Shown: positions 10,640 to 21,032 of the stretch, piece after piece
Position numbering within the stretch: the stretch's first letter is position 1
Layout of the letters: the number at the start of each line of letters is the position of its first letter
Program-made: the position numbers and the translations under genes
From: Nyssa sinensis
Taxonomy: Eukaryota; Streptophyta; Magnoliopsida; Cornales; Nyssaceae
Reading direction: 5' to 3'
Length of the DNA stretch: 64,000 nt
NCBI GenBank assembly: GCA_008638375.1
Contig: CM018041.1
Location: 18,107,054-18,171,053 of the forward strand
Notes under the pieces: model-generated
What the model was told of the DNA's origin: nothing
The model's database searches: none
The model's input: only the letters and a program-made list of their open reading frames with translations

Positions 10640-12360
10640 CTCTTCGAAGGTCGACTTTGGTTGATAAGAGATCTCTACTGTTGAATCTCTTTCCGACTTG
10701 AGATGGGAAGCCATGTTCGCTAAGGCGTCAGCTCTAGAATTCTGACTTCTTTTAATTTTTTGAATAGTGAGTTTCAGGAAGGACGTCTTTCAATGAATCC
10801 ACTAGCTCTAAATATTTAACCATTCTATCATCCTTGGTGGAGAATTTCCCCAAAACCTAGCCCACCACCAGTTGGGAGTCCAAAAATGCTTCGAGGTTTC
10901 ACAATTTGCATTCTAAGGCCAGTTTCATACCAAGGATGAGTGCTTCGTACTCAGCCTCATTATTTGAAGCTCTGAATCCCAAGGTAACCGCCCTTTCTAT
11001 TATGGTCCCATATGGGGACTGGAACATGATTCTAACCCCCGAACCTTTGTTGGTGGATGAACCGTCGGCATAAAGTTGCCATACCGTCGTATCCATGCTG
11101 ACCTCGACTTTATTATGCAGCACTGGAGTGAATTTTGCCATAAAATCAACCAAAGCTTGGCCTTTAATTGAGTTCCGTGGTACATCCGATATGTCGAATT
11201 CCCCTAGCTCCATAGACCACTTGACCAACCACCCTGAGACTTCAAGTTTGTGCAGAATCGACTTCAAGGGGTAGGAGGTTGGGATCGCAATAGGATGTGC
11301 TTGAAAGTAGGGTCTGAGCTTTCGAACGGACATTATTAGGGCAAAGGCCAATCGTTCCACTTCGGGATATCTCTTCTTGGTTTCCTGAAGTGCTTTGTTA
11401 GTGTAGAAGACTGGCCTTTGAATCTCTCTATCTTCTCTGACCAGCGTTGAGCTAACGACATTTTTTGATACCATAAGATATAGAAATAATTTTCCCCCTA
11501 TAATAGCTTGGAGAGGAGCTCGTGGGAGGCCATATACTGCTTTAACTCCTGAAAGGCCTTGTCGCATTCAGGGGTCCATTCAAGGGCTCTGTTTCCCCTC
11601 AGGGTTTTGAAAAACGGAAGGCACCGGTGATAGATCTGGAGATGAACTGGTTTAGAGCTGTTATCTTCCCGTTCAGACCTTGGATGTCTTTCTTAGTTCT
11701 CAATGATTCCAGCTTGATTAGAGCTTTAATTTGTGAGGGGTCTGCTCCAATTCTCCTATGAGAGACCAGGAAACCCAAGAATTTTCCTTTAATGATTCTG
11801 AACGTACACTTTGAGGGATTCAACTTCATCTTATGTCGCCTCAGTATACTGAATGCTTGAATCAAATGCTGGATATGGTCATTCTTCTTTAAGCTCCATC
11901 TATGTAGACCTCCATGTTGATGCCAATTAAGGAGTCAAACATTTTGTTCACCAACCGCTGGTACGTGGTGCCTGCATTCTTCAAACCAAACGGCATCACT
12001 CTATAGTAATAGAGACCTCATTTGGATATGAAGGCCGTATTTTCCTGGGCTAGAAGGTACATTTAGATCTAGTTGTACCTTGAATATGCATCCATGAAGC
12101 TCATAAGCTCATGTCCTGCGATTGCATCAACCAATTGATCGATTCTTAGAAGAGGGAAAGCTGTCTTTAGGACAGGCTTTGTTAAGGTCTGTATAATCAA
12201 CACAAACTCGCCATTTGCCGTTCTTTTTTTTGACAAGGACTATATTGGCGAGCCATTTTGGATAGAATACTTCTATTATCATTCTGGCGTCCAGCAACCT
12301 CTAGACTTCTTCGTTGATGATCTTATGTCGCTCAGAGGCGAAGGTCCTTCTCTTCTGCCT
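10640..12360 (-). pseudogene. Tat gypsy reverse transcriptase and RNase H
   Basis: RT begins near 12330 (ERHKIINEEV, then PKWLANIVLVKKKNGKWRVCVDYTDLNKACPKD). It continues through YYYRVMPFGLKNAGTTYQRLVNKMF. The polymerase motif at 11895-11906 reads YIDG: a small deletion removes the second catalytic aspartate and shifts frame. The block 11599-11865 is the RT connection (MKLNPSKCTFRIIKGKFLGF). RNase H occupies 10899-11567, with the connection-type PVFYTNKALQETKKRYPEVE and a second RNase H module, LYADGSSTNKGSG and SNNEAEYEALILGMKLA. The last of these is the additional RNase H typical of Tat elements. The stretch 10640-10900 is the degraded remainder before integrase. Confidence 0.88.
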
Positions 12361-12689
12361 CACCGGAAGATGATTTGGGTCGGTCATTAGCTTATGGGAG
12401 ATGAGATTGGGATTTATCCCTTCCATGTCCTTGTTTTCTCATACGAAGACTAATAGATTATCCCTTAGGAACTCAACGATCTTTTTGTGCTCAGACGGGG
12501 CCAGATCTGGGCCGAGTTGTAAGTAGCGCTCCTCTCCTTCAGAACTCGCCAATATCTTGATGGGCTTTTGCGTTGGTTTAGCCAGGCTATCCCTTCCTCT
12601 AGGGCTTAATAACTCGTCAATCTCGAAGGGGCACTCCTTAATCTAGTAAAGCTCAGAAGGTACAAGAATTTCTTCTTCACGAGGGTGTT

Positions 12690-13190
12690 GTGATTGCTAT
12701 TCGTGGGCTTTCTCCTTCAATGCCAGAGCGTGGCACTCTTGGGCAGTTGCCTGATAGCCCTGAATGGTGTAGACTTTATCACTCTGGGCGTACTTTAGAC
12801 ACTGATGGAGGGTCGAGGTGACAGCCCCCATCTGATGGAGCCATGGTCTCCTGATGATGATATTGTAGGAAGAGTTAGAGTCCAGGACCATGTAATTAGA
12901 GATCAACGTCTTCTGAGCATCCCTCTCTCCCACTATGGTCGGGAGGTCTATCTAGCCCAACGGGGTGCTGAGGTTCACATTAAATCTCGTTATTACCGCG
13001 GTGGTGGCCTTGATATCACAGGCGCTGAGCTTCATATGCTGAAAGGGCTCGTAGAACAGCTCGTTAGTGGAATTCCCTGTATCCACCAGAACCCTCATGA
13101 TCTTAAAATTTGTGATTTTGAGCGAAATGACGAGGGCATCACTGTGGGGCAGTGTATCCTAACAAGATCCAGTTCTAAGAATTGAATGTG
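12690..13190 (-). pseudogene. Tat gypsy aspartic protease region
   Basis: The protease active site is read as VLVDTGNST with DTG at 13075-13083. It is followed by ELFYEPFQHMKL and, in the open block 12697-12933, YMVLDSNSSYNIIIRRPWLHQMGAV, where the family has YNAIIGRPWL. The Gly-to-Arg change in IIRRPWL and the frame breaks point to decay. The domain would process the Gag-Pol polyprotein. The 126-residue reading on the opposite strand here is a shadow. Confidence 0.8.
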
Positions 13191-13384
13191 AGGTGCAGGC
13201 CTTACCCTTTTCTTAATGGTGGAGATCTAGAGGAGGCTGGGTTCTACTCTTGCTTCCTGAGCATAGAGTTTCTTAGCTCGGTTGGACATTCTGATCATCG
13301 CGTTATTGGCATGGAGGATGAAGATGACCTGATTATTTTGGCGTGGTTGTTCATTCCGGGCCTTTCTTTGTTCAGGCCTTTGTT

Positions 13385-14895
13385 CTAGCCTTCTTTGCTA
13401 ATGCTTGTCATTGCGGGATTTTGCCTGCCGTTTTGTCGAACGAAGATGAGTTGTTCAATCTCATTTTTGAGAGCTCTACATTCATCGGTGGTATGCCTGT
13501 TGTCTTTATAGAAGTCACAATACTTGCTCTGATCCCCGGAGTCTAGATTTCTTTTTAATGGATCCGGCCACCTTAAGTCTTCGCGTGTCTGCACTTGTTG
13601 GAATATATGAGTGAGCGAGGCATTCAGAGGTGTGAATGTTCCGTACCTTCCAAAATTTGGGTTGTTCTGAGCTCTGGGTGCTGCCTTTTTATCAAGACTT
13701 CTAACCTTCTTCTTTGTTGCGCCAGAATCTTTCTTCTAGACATGCTCATCCTTCTGAGCATGCTCCTTGGCCTTTTGGACAGATATTTTCATATCCTCCA
13801 AATTTATGTACTTCGGGCCAACTCCGTAAGTGCGGCCATATTAGTAGAGGGGTTCTTCGTCAAAGAGTCCTGAAATCATCCAAGGCCCAAACTAGAGGCA
13901 AGGGCAGCCACTAAGAAGCTCGGACTATAGTCAATTACCTCTATGAGCTTAGTGTTGAAGCAAGCTATGTATTCCCGAAGTGACTCTCCCTTAGATTGCT
14001 TTATAGTTAGCAGAAATTCCAGGCCCTTCCTCAGCCTTCTGCTGATCAGGAATCGGTTAAGAAACTGCCTGTTGAGTTCATAGAAATTGATAATTGACTC
14101 TTGAGGAAGGCTATGGAACCACTTCAGAGTGGTACCCTTGGGGTTTGTTACGAATGTACGGCATATGAAAGCATCGGTAGCCCCATATAGAGCCATTGTA
14201 TGCTAATAGTGAGAGAGGTGGTCCCCAAGATCTTCCGACCCGTCATACAGCGTGAACTTCGGGACCACAAATTTTTTGGGCCGTTTTTCCTCCATTATGG
14301 CAAGGGTAAACGGAGTGGTGAATCTCCTGAGCAGCCTTGCTAGTTCGTCCTGCTATGGAGGGACGTGGGTCCTTTTAGTAAAGACGGTATGCTCTATAGA
14401 ATCTGCTACTTCTTCCACCCTCTGTGGAATTTTGGGTGGAACTAGCTGCTGCTGCACTTGTCTCACAGCTTTAGTTCCAATGTGCAGGGGGTGATCCTGC
14501 CTAGTAGTGATAGGGAGGCGTTGCCCTCCTTGGACCAGGGGAACTGGTACCTACGGGAGCTGAAACTCTGGCAGCACTGGATTGGCCCTTGAGGTTGCCA
14601 GAGTTGGAATCCTTGTCCTGCTTTGGAAATGAATTGCATGGTAAAAGGTCAGCATCCCTTCTCCTAGGGTGTTTAATGGCTGGGGGTCTCCCTCTATGTG
14701 AGTGGTACCATGGGGGTGTACCGGCAGCACGTTGGGGGTCTCTATAATAGGAGGTCCTCTGCTCGTGGTGGTAATAGGAGGTCGAGTCCCTTCATTAGCT
14801 ATGCCTAGAGGAAGGTAGTTGGCATTGCTTTGTTGGTTTTGGGCCATAGAAGCCAAAACCTGGGATATAACAAAAAGATGCTCTTGCATTAGATC
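13385..14895 (-). pseudogene. Tat gypsy gag
   Basis: There are three pieces in order on the minus strand. The N-terminal 14551-14889 is Pro/Thr/Gln-rich (MQEHLFVISQVLASMAQNQQ). The capsid core at 13876-14196 has GTTLKWFHSLPQESIINFYE and LRKGLEFLLTIKQSKGESL, the retrotransposon gag fold signature. The C-terminal 13385-13594 has the knuckle-like YCDFYKDNRHTTDEC followed by LKNEIEQLI, as in Tat gag. Stops and shifts separate the pieces. Its product would form the virus-like particle. Confidence 0.85.
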
Positions 14896-15072
14896 AGACT
14901 ACTGTTAAATCTGATCAACTTATTGCTGTACATAATCAGGAGTTTGCTCCCTCTCTTTCTCTCAGCTGAAGGCTGGTTTCAGAGACCCTTCCTTGGACAA
15001 AGATTAGGAGCCATAGTTTCCTAGAAACGAAGGGGTTGCTTCTGACTAAAAAGTTTATAGGAACGATTGTCG

Positions 15073-15090
15073 TTCCCACAGATGGCGCCA
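15073..15090 (-). other. primer binding site of Tat element
   Basis: The minus strand reads TGGCGCCATCTGTGGGAA, six bases inside the LTR end at 15097. TGGCGCC-starting primer sites are standard for Tat/Athila-type elements; I do not assign the tRNA. Confidence 0.75.
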
Positions 15091-15096
15091 AACTAA

Positions 15097-15660
15097 TGTT
15101 GCACTTTTCGATCAGTAGGGCTCCGCTCTTCATTGCCTGTCACGAACTCAGAAAAAAGATCAGAGGACTACCGGGTTAGCTCTAGTGGTAGCCGCTCCGA
15201 TGATAAAGTTAGTGAAAATAAAAGAGACTGAACTTGAAAGAACGTAATTAACTGTAATTAAAAAGCGTACCTTAGGGCTATATTTGTAGACTGTTCGTCT
15301 CCGAGATCCGTTAGGATTTGGAGCCATAAAATTCACTATTCGTAGCTATCTAGAAATGGTAATTTCTGTTATGATCTCTATGAAAATAAAGATAAAAATA
15401 TATCCAAGAATGGCAGTTTCCATATCATATTATATTTTCTTGTTTTAAGGTCGGTAGAGTAAGCAAGGCGGTGACAAGCTCAGTACCCTATCAAGTATGC
15501 ACTCTGAACTCGTTTCTCGGTAGGGAGAGTCCGCCTTCTTCCGTTTAATAAACAAACGTTAAATCTGAGCTACTCTGTCATCTTTTGACTTGCACAAAAA
15601 AACTTAGACACGTGTCAAATTCAGGTTGGACTGTCAATTTTTTGTACATCAAGTACAAAG
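15097..15660 (-). mobile_element. 5' LTR of Tat element (outer end uncertain)
   Basis: On the plus strand it starts TGTTGCACTTTTCG, so on the minus strand it ends in GTGCAACA right before the PBS. The outer end is placed near a TGTACATCAAGTACA segment at about 15640-15655 only as a guess, because no second LTR copy is available for comparison. It has no coding content. Confidence 0.55.
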
Positions 15661-16783
15661 TTAGAAAACCCATGAAAACAAAGGCTTAAATTCAAGCTCA
15701 GAGTCAAAACTCATTAACAATCTTTTCAAGATCAAAAGTAAACCTTGAAGTGCTAATCTGAACATAAATTATAAACCCAAATAAAAAGAGAAAGATTTGA
15801 AAACTCACTTGCCTTTGACCACACCGTCTTCCACTACTACGATGGTGGTAATCTCTGTAAACATCACTCTCCATCGCTGAAGAGAGTTTTCAATTCAAAG
15901 CCCTTTCAATCGCTAATTCTCCACTCTTTAGATTAGTATTTCAAGCCCTTTAAAATTCACCTGCTACAATGGTCGTGATTCCTTTGCATAGTCATGGATT
16001 GGCTTGAGGAGCAGTGTGTGGTGGGAATTTGAAGAGCGGGGTGCAGTGGGAACCTGAGGAGCGGTGGATGTTGGCGGCCATTCCACAGTGGATGTTGGTG
16101 GCCATTCACGAGAGAGATGGTCGTGAGAAGGAGTCCCCAATTTGGAGGTTTTCTATTTTGACTATATGTCTCTTTGGAGGTATTGTTGTCATTTATTAAA
16201 AAAAAAAATTTACTTCTTGTCATTTATAAAACAAATTACAAGTATGATGTCATCATAATAGACTTAAGCTCAAAAAAAAAAAAAAATTGAGTCCTTAACC
16301 TCCTATTATTAAAAAATGTGAATCTTAAAATAATTTACCACATTACACAGGAACTTAAGCTCGATTAACTCAATTTTATAATGACTTATCCAAATTTCCT
16401 AACAACGAGTCCTTTGACAATTTCATGACAAAACATAAAAAAACCTTGTTTTAATCTATTGTTCTATTATATTTTGTTAAAACTAAAAACTAAAAAGATA
16501 GTAATAAACCAAGACTGTATATCTGCAAGAGATGAAGATACATATTATCTGCATAACACAATTAAGTAAATTATGAGTAGCATCACTGTTATGAAAATAA
16601 ATAAATGTTGAATCATTAATTTCCCTCTGAATTAAAGTAGATGTAAATAAAAAAATTGACTTATCTCCCCCATTTTTGTTAGAAAGAGACAAAGGTAAGT
16701 ATTTCAGAGAGATACTATGATGGATCATACCAAGAGGATCAATGCAATATCATAGAAAGCAGATAACAAGAAACACATATGAT
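15661..16783. other. spacer, no gene recognised
   Basis: AT-rich sequence. Two short opposed ORFs around 15957-16223 overlap each other and match nothing I know. Poly(A) tracts occur near 16200 and 16275. A minus-strand stretch near 16670 (a GGGGGAGATAAGTC purine run) faintly resembles the region before a copia polypurine tract but is not enough for a call. Confidence 0.5.
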
Positions 16784-17870
16784 TAGGAGTGCAAACGAAC
16801 AGAGCCGTTCATGAACAGCTCGAGCTCGGCTCGATTATGGCTCGTTCAAACTTGGTTCAATTAATACACGAGCCGAGCTCGAGCTCAAAATAGGGCTTGT
16901 TTATTAAACGAGCCGAGCCGAGCCAAAAGAAGGCTCGACTCTTCAGGCTCGTGATCAAGCTTGTATAAGCTCGGATAGTGGCTAGGCTCGTAACTCGGCT
17001 CGTGACTCATTTTTGTTTTTTCTACTAGGGTTTCTAACCCTCTAGCTTCTTCATGTTTAGTGTGACATGCCGAAGCTCTACTCTGCCCCCTCTCCCTCTT
17101 TCAAAATCCCAATTCAGGTCGAGGGCTTCTGCCATCTATATTTCCCTTGTTTTCTCTCGTCCTTCCTCCTACCAATCTACTCTTTATAAATCTCTCATGT
17201 TTCTCTCTCTATACATAACCATGCTTCTCAGTACTGCTCTAGCTTTCTCCCTCTTGTCCACTCACGAGGACAATCTGAGTCCCTTTGCATCCTCGGCTCC
17301 ATCTTTGTATTCATCTTTATTGTTAAACTCTGTGACCTCTTCATTTTCTACTATGAGGTTTTCGCTGGAGAAGAGCGGAAATGGGCTTGTTTTTTGTTCA
17401 TTGAAGGATACGAACATTAAGCCACTTACTGGTGTCGTCTTTGAGCCCTTCGAAGAGGTTACAAATGAGCTCTTCCTCATCCCTAATGTTCCTCACGCTT
17501 CACTTGCTTGCCAGAAGTTTTCCGATGAGTCTGAAGCTTTAATTAATGAACAGATCAAGTGGTTTTTGATTTCTCTACTTTGATCTACCATACATGGTTA
17601 TATTATAAACTTTGATTTTATACATAAAAAAACTCTATTTTTCAAACTCTATTTAGATTTCTTAGCGATTTTTATTATAAAGCATACACATCTATGTATT
17701 GTTTTCGAGCCAAGTCGAGTTCGATCTCGAGCTTGACAATTCATTCACGAGTTCGATTAAGAATTTAAGCTCGAGCCGAGTTTCGAGCTGAGTCGAGTCA
17801 CACTGTATTTCTTCAAGAGCCGAGTTCAAACATCAAAGACTCGGCTCGACTCGGCTCGTTTGCACCCCTA
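16784..17870. mobile_element. hAT-like non-autonomous DNA transposon
   Basis: An 8-bp duplication, CATATGAT, flanks the element exactly (16776-16783 and 17871-17878). The left end reads TAGGAGTGCAAACGA; the right end, reverse-complemented, reads TAGGGGTGCAAACGA, one mismatch in 15. Subterminal regions on both sides are packed with GAGCCGAGC/GCTCGGCTC motifs in both orientations (about 16800-17010 and 17700-17860), the usual arrangement of transposase-binding repeats. An 8-bp target site and these ends are hallmarks of the hAT superfamily. There is no transposase reading, so it needs one in trans. The interior holds a ferritin gene fragment. Confidence 0.93.
17221..17558 (+). pseudogene. captured ferritin 5' fragment inside the hAT element
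   Basis: From the ATG at 17221 the reading gives a plastid-transit-like N-terminus ([19 protein letters not shown], Ser-rich). It then gives [35 protein letters not shown] and INEQI, the extension-peptide and first-helix region conserved in plant ferritins, iron-storage proteins of plastids. The homology ends at 17558 just before GT, which looks like the exon boundary after INEQI; what follows (WFLISLL, stop) is intron-like. Only about 113 residues of a protein that is normally about 250 remain, without most of the four-helix bundle and ferroxidase ligands, so it cannot store iron. The frame is open through the whole fragment. An in-frame ATG at 17053 exists, but ferritin similarity starts at 17221 and the preceding pyrimidine-rich DNA looks like a 5' UTR. 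Confidence 0.85.
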
Positions 17871-17878
17871 CATATGAT

Positions 17879-18301
17879 ATAGCATACTATCCTAATGGAC
17901 AATTAAAAAAGGTTAAAAACTGAGATGTACAAAAATAAAAACAAAAGTTGTGCCATATACATGTCCAAAAAATGTGTATATAGAATTTAGATACATCAAA
18001 TGATAATGACAAAATAACCAAAGTGTCTAATCCTAAAACAAAAATCAAAAAAGCTACTATGAGGGATCCTGTGCTTCCTTGGTAGCATCATCTGTGGCAT
18101 AGTCATCATCTGAACCATAAGCTATAGCTCCAGCATCTTCTCTGCCAGTTTCCATCCTTCTTGGTATTCTTTGACATGTTTCTTCTTCTTCTTCTTTTTA
18201 TTGATCAGTCTCTCACGTCAAAAGTTGGTTAGAGCAAGAAGGAAATCTTCTCATCCAATAAATTACATGGGGATGTTCGGTTAATGGGTGGTGAACCAAA
18301 T
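17879..18301. other. spacer with a possible minus-strand terminal exon
   Basis: Most is AT-rich. On the minus strand, from about 18190 to a TAG at 18057-18059, an acidic frame reads METGREDAGAIAYGSDDDY followed by TDDATKEAQDPS and the stop. It looks more protein-like than the surroundings, but I do not recognise it and see no good splice acceptor. The DNA continues across the next insertion (18302-21032) into 21033 onward. Confidence 0.3.
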
Positions 18302-18597
18302 TGTTAGAAATATAATAGTTCTACATATATATTATTGTATAATGCTAGTAGGATTAGGGTTTCATAGTTTATTTCCTTTATTAACACTTTCATATACAAT
18401 CTCATGACCTTTGTTTCCTTTATTAATACTTTTCATATACAAACCTCATAACCTTCTTATATAAGGAGCTCTCTTGTTCAGTTTCAGAATAATTGAATCT
18501 AATACAATGCAGTCATTTTGGTTTTTTTTTCGTTCTCCCTATTTTCTCTTTCTTCTTTATTTCTTGTCTCTTTTATGTTATTCCACCAAATCTAACA
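18302..18597 (+). mobile_element. 5' LTR of the non-coding copia element
   Basis: It begins TGTTAGAAATATAATAG and ends ATCTAACA. It is 296 bp against 252 bp for the 3' copy. The extra length is a tandem duplication of about 44 bp (TTTCCTTTATTAA, then CATATACAA, present twice). The 3' LTR has it once. A TATATAAGG box near 18457 is the likely promoter. Confidence 0.9.
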
Positions 18598-18611
18598 TAG
18601 TATCAGAGCCA
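18598..18611 (+). other. primer binding site (initiator tRNA-Met type)
   Basis: TAGTATCAGAGCCA directly follows the LTR and differs by one base from TGGTATCAGAGCCA. Confidence 0.85.
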
Positions 18612-20190
18612 CTTCGATTTTTCCACCATCATCTTCCAATCCATCAGCTCATCACCATGGTCTCGTCAAGCACCACTAGTTACCCTCAAGCCCCGCCAAC
18701 AACTGCAACAACCTATCCTAGCGGCTGCACCAATCTCCACTTCACTGTTCATCATTGATTAAAAAAGAAAGAAAAAGAAATCATACTTGTGACCCAGTTC
18801 TCTCACTGTTAGTAGTAGCACCATCACAATCGAAATTGTTTTCATCAATCGTTTCAAAGCCTCTAGCAACATCCATCTTTGTTCACCAGGCCAGCGACAT
18901 CCTTCGAACATCACCACCTTGTGACATCGCAAAGACAACCCTGTTTGGAAGTAGCCGTCGTCACCATCGTCACCAACCCTTTTAACAATTCCTTATCCTA
19001 AAAATAACCATCTCAGACGTTGCTTCCAACATCTATTAACACCATCTACCATCAGAGTTTTCATCATCTTTCACGATGCAAAGCAAACCACCATTACCGC
19101 ATCACACCAGCAGAATAGTCAGCACTTCATTGTCAGAATCAGCTAACTTCGCAGGACCATTGTTCACCCCCAACCAGATTCCGTCAGTAGCACAAACAAT
19201 CACAGACCAAAACTGTGTGTTTCATCATCATCGACAGAATAGAGCCTAGTCCTCAACGTCCATTATCAATGGAGTCTTAAGCTTCATCTTCAATAATTAT
19301 AGTCTTTATTGCAACCATTGATGCACCACTATTACTTTATAGATTGTCCCATCTGCCAGAAACTCCATCACATAATTGATCACCGCTACGAAATCAAACC
19401 ATCAACGATCGTCACTGCTGCATCATTATCGCAGACCTTAGACGTCATCATCGTTGAAATCAACCAAGATCATCGTAGCATGCCATTACTGGACTGAACG
19501 AGGCCTTCCTTTTAGACTCCCCTAGAGTCATAGATCGTCAAGAAACCACAACAACTCTAAAAAACCACTGTTCGTCCCCATCAGAATAGTCTTACCATCA
19601 GTTACACCCATCATCACCTCTATTCAAATCGTTGGCCTGTCGCAAACATCTCGATCATAGCCAAGGTTTATCCTCAGATTCATCACCCTCGTAGATTCAA
19701 CCATCGTCAAAGAAAATTCACTATCCATAACATCTTCATCACCTCCATCACCAATCTTTCATCTATTGTCATCCAATATCACCATTAAACACTATTGCCC
19801 AATCAAACGTTGTTCAATCACAAACTAAAGGTCATCAGATCGCAACACACTCACTCACTCACTCACTGTTGTACCACCGGAATCTTCTCATCATCGTGCA
19901 AAATCCTTTAGTCATGTTGTCATCTTCTCCACTCTCACCATCACACACCCGCAACAACCTATCTCAGCCCTTTACCTCCGTCACATCTGCCAATCAACGG
20001 TGCAACGTCTCTGTTCATCATCACAAAATCTCCATCAAGCCCTGTCATCACCATTAACTCTTTCAATACAGCCCACTACCAGATTGGTCGTCACCACCCA
20101 AATCATAATAAGCCATTGTTCACCAAACTAGCCACTGTTGTAACATTTACCCAACAAGTGAACTACCAAAGTCACGGAGAAGCACTCACC

Positions 20191-20313
20191 ATCCCTGTCA
20201 ACATTCGATCAACCATCCGGCTCAGTCGTGACCATGTCACTGCTCCTTACTATCCCTGTCAACATTCGATCAACCATTCGACTCAATTGTGACCATGTCA
20301 CTACTCCTCACCG
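20191..20313 (+). repeat. 61-bp tandem duplication inside the non-coding copia element
   Basis: ATCCCTGTCAACATTCGATC starts at 20191 and again at 20252. Both copies continue through CAACCAT and GACCATGTCACT. The copies differ at a few C/T or G/A positions. Confidence 0.85.
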
Positions 20314-20763
20314 TCACTTAACATCCGTCACCTAGCCGCTCCTCACTTGTGTCCAACTCTATCATATGTTACGCCACATGTCCAGTATCTTCAACTACAT
20401 GTTACGCCAGGTAAGCTCTCACACTTGTTACGTGTTATGCCACGTGTCTCGTCACGTGTTCAACCTATGTTTCCTGCCCCACCAACTATGTGTTCAGTCA
20501 CATGGTCAACTCAATTAGGATCGGGTCCACACTTCCATGCGTCGCCATCAGAATCGACTATGCACACCATCATTTGCGCTTCTATGTGCCGCCTTCAGTT
20601 CCAACTCCGTGCTTCTATGCGTCGTCATTAACTTTATTGCGATTCAACCTCCACAACCATGTCAACTTGGGTAACATCTAAATTTCAACCACAACGCCAA
20701 CAAGTCAACTGTCCACTTTCATAGATTTTTGTTTGTAAACTCAAGTTGGTCTACCTCCCACCA

Positions 20764-20780
20764 TGAGTTTGAGGGGGGGG
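20764..20780 (+). other. polypurine tract
   Basis: GAGTTTGAGGGGGGGG immediately precedes the 3' LTR. This is the position and composition of the plus-strand primer of copia elements. Confidence 0.85.
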
Positions 20781-21032
20781 TGTTAGAAATATAATAGTTC
20801 CACATATATATTATTATGTAATGCTAGTAGGATTAGGGTTTCATAGTTTATTTCCTTTATTAACATTTTTCATGTACAACCTCATAACCCACTTATATAA
20901 CGAGTTATCTTGTTTAGCTTCAGAATAATTCAGTTTAATACAATGTAATCCTTTTGATTTTTTTCCCTTCTCCCTCTTCTCTCTTTCTTCTCTATTTCTT
21001 ATATTTTTTATATTATTCTACTAAATTTAACA
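20781..21032 (+). mobile_element. 3' LTR of the non-coding copia element
   Basis: It begins TGTTAGAAATATAATAG and ends AATTTAACA, and aligns throughout with the 5' LTR except for the 44-bp duplication. Scattered point differences show that the insertion is not recent. Confidence 0.9.

Larger units (their letters stand above)
7091..15660 (-). mobile_element. Ty3/gypsy element of Tat type, 3' end truncated
   Basis: The order on the minus strand is 5' LTR (from about 15660 to 15097), PBS, gag, protease, RT, RNase H, a second region, integrase, tandem arrays and an antisense ORF. An RNase H beginning LYADGSSTNKGSG and the style of gag and integrase are those of Tat-lineage elements. These are known for long regions downstream of pol carrying extra, often antisense, ORFs and tandem repeats; both are present here. 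The 3' LTR was not found. The left boundary is where the truncated foreign LTR begins. Stops, frameshifts and a small RT deletion make it inactive. Confidence 0.8.
18302..21032 (+). mobile_element. complete non-coding copia-type LTR element (LARD-like)
   Basis: Two direct LTRs bracket 2183 bp of internal DNA with PBS and polypurine tract in place. The flanks are CAAAT (18297-18301) and CAGAC (21033-21037). They differ at two positions, both transitions, so they may be a mutated 5-bp target duplication. The interior has no gag or pol; it is C-rich on the plus strand, full of CATCATC/CACCAT runs, and gives only short His/Ser/Thr-rich frames. It would depend on proteins from an autonomous copia element. 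It sits about 1 kb beyond the 3' end of the XS-domain gene. Confidence 0.9.

Noticed and set aside
12805..13185. 126-residue plus-strand ORF
   Set aside because: Shadow of the minus-strand Tat protease, whose DTG site and flanking motifs are recognisable.
17053..17220. Upstream in-frame start for the ferritin-like reading
   Set aside because: Ferritin similarity begins at the ATG at 17221; the preceding part is pyrimidine-rich and UTR-like.
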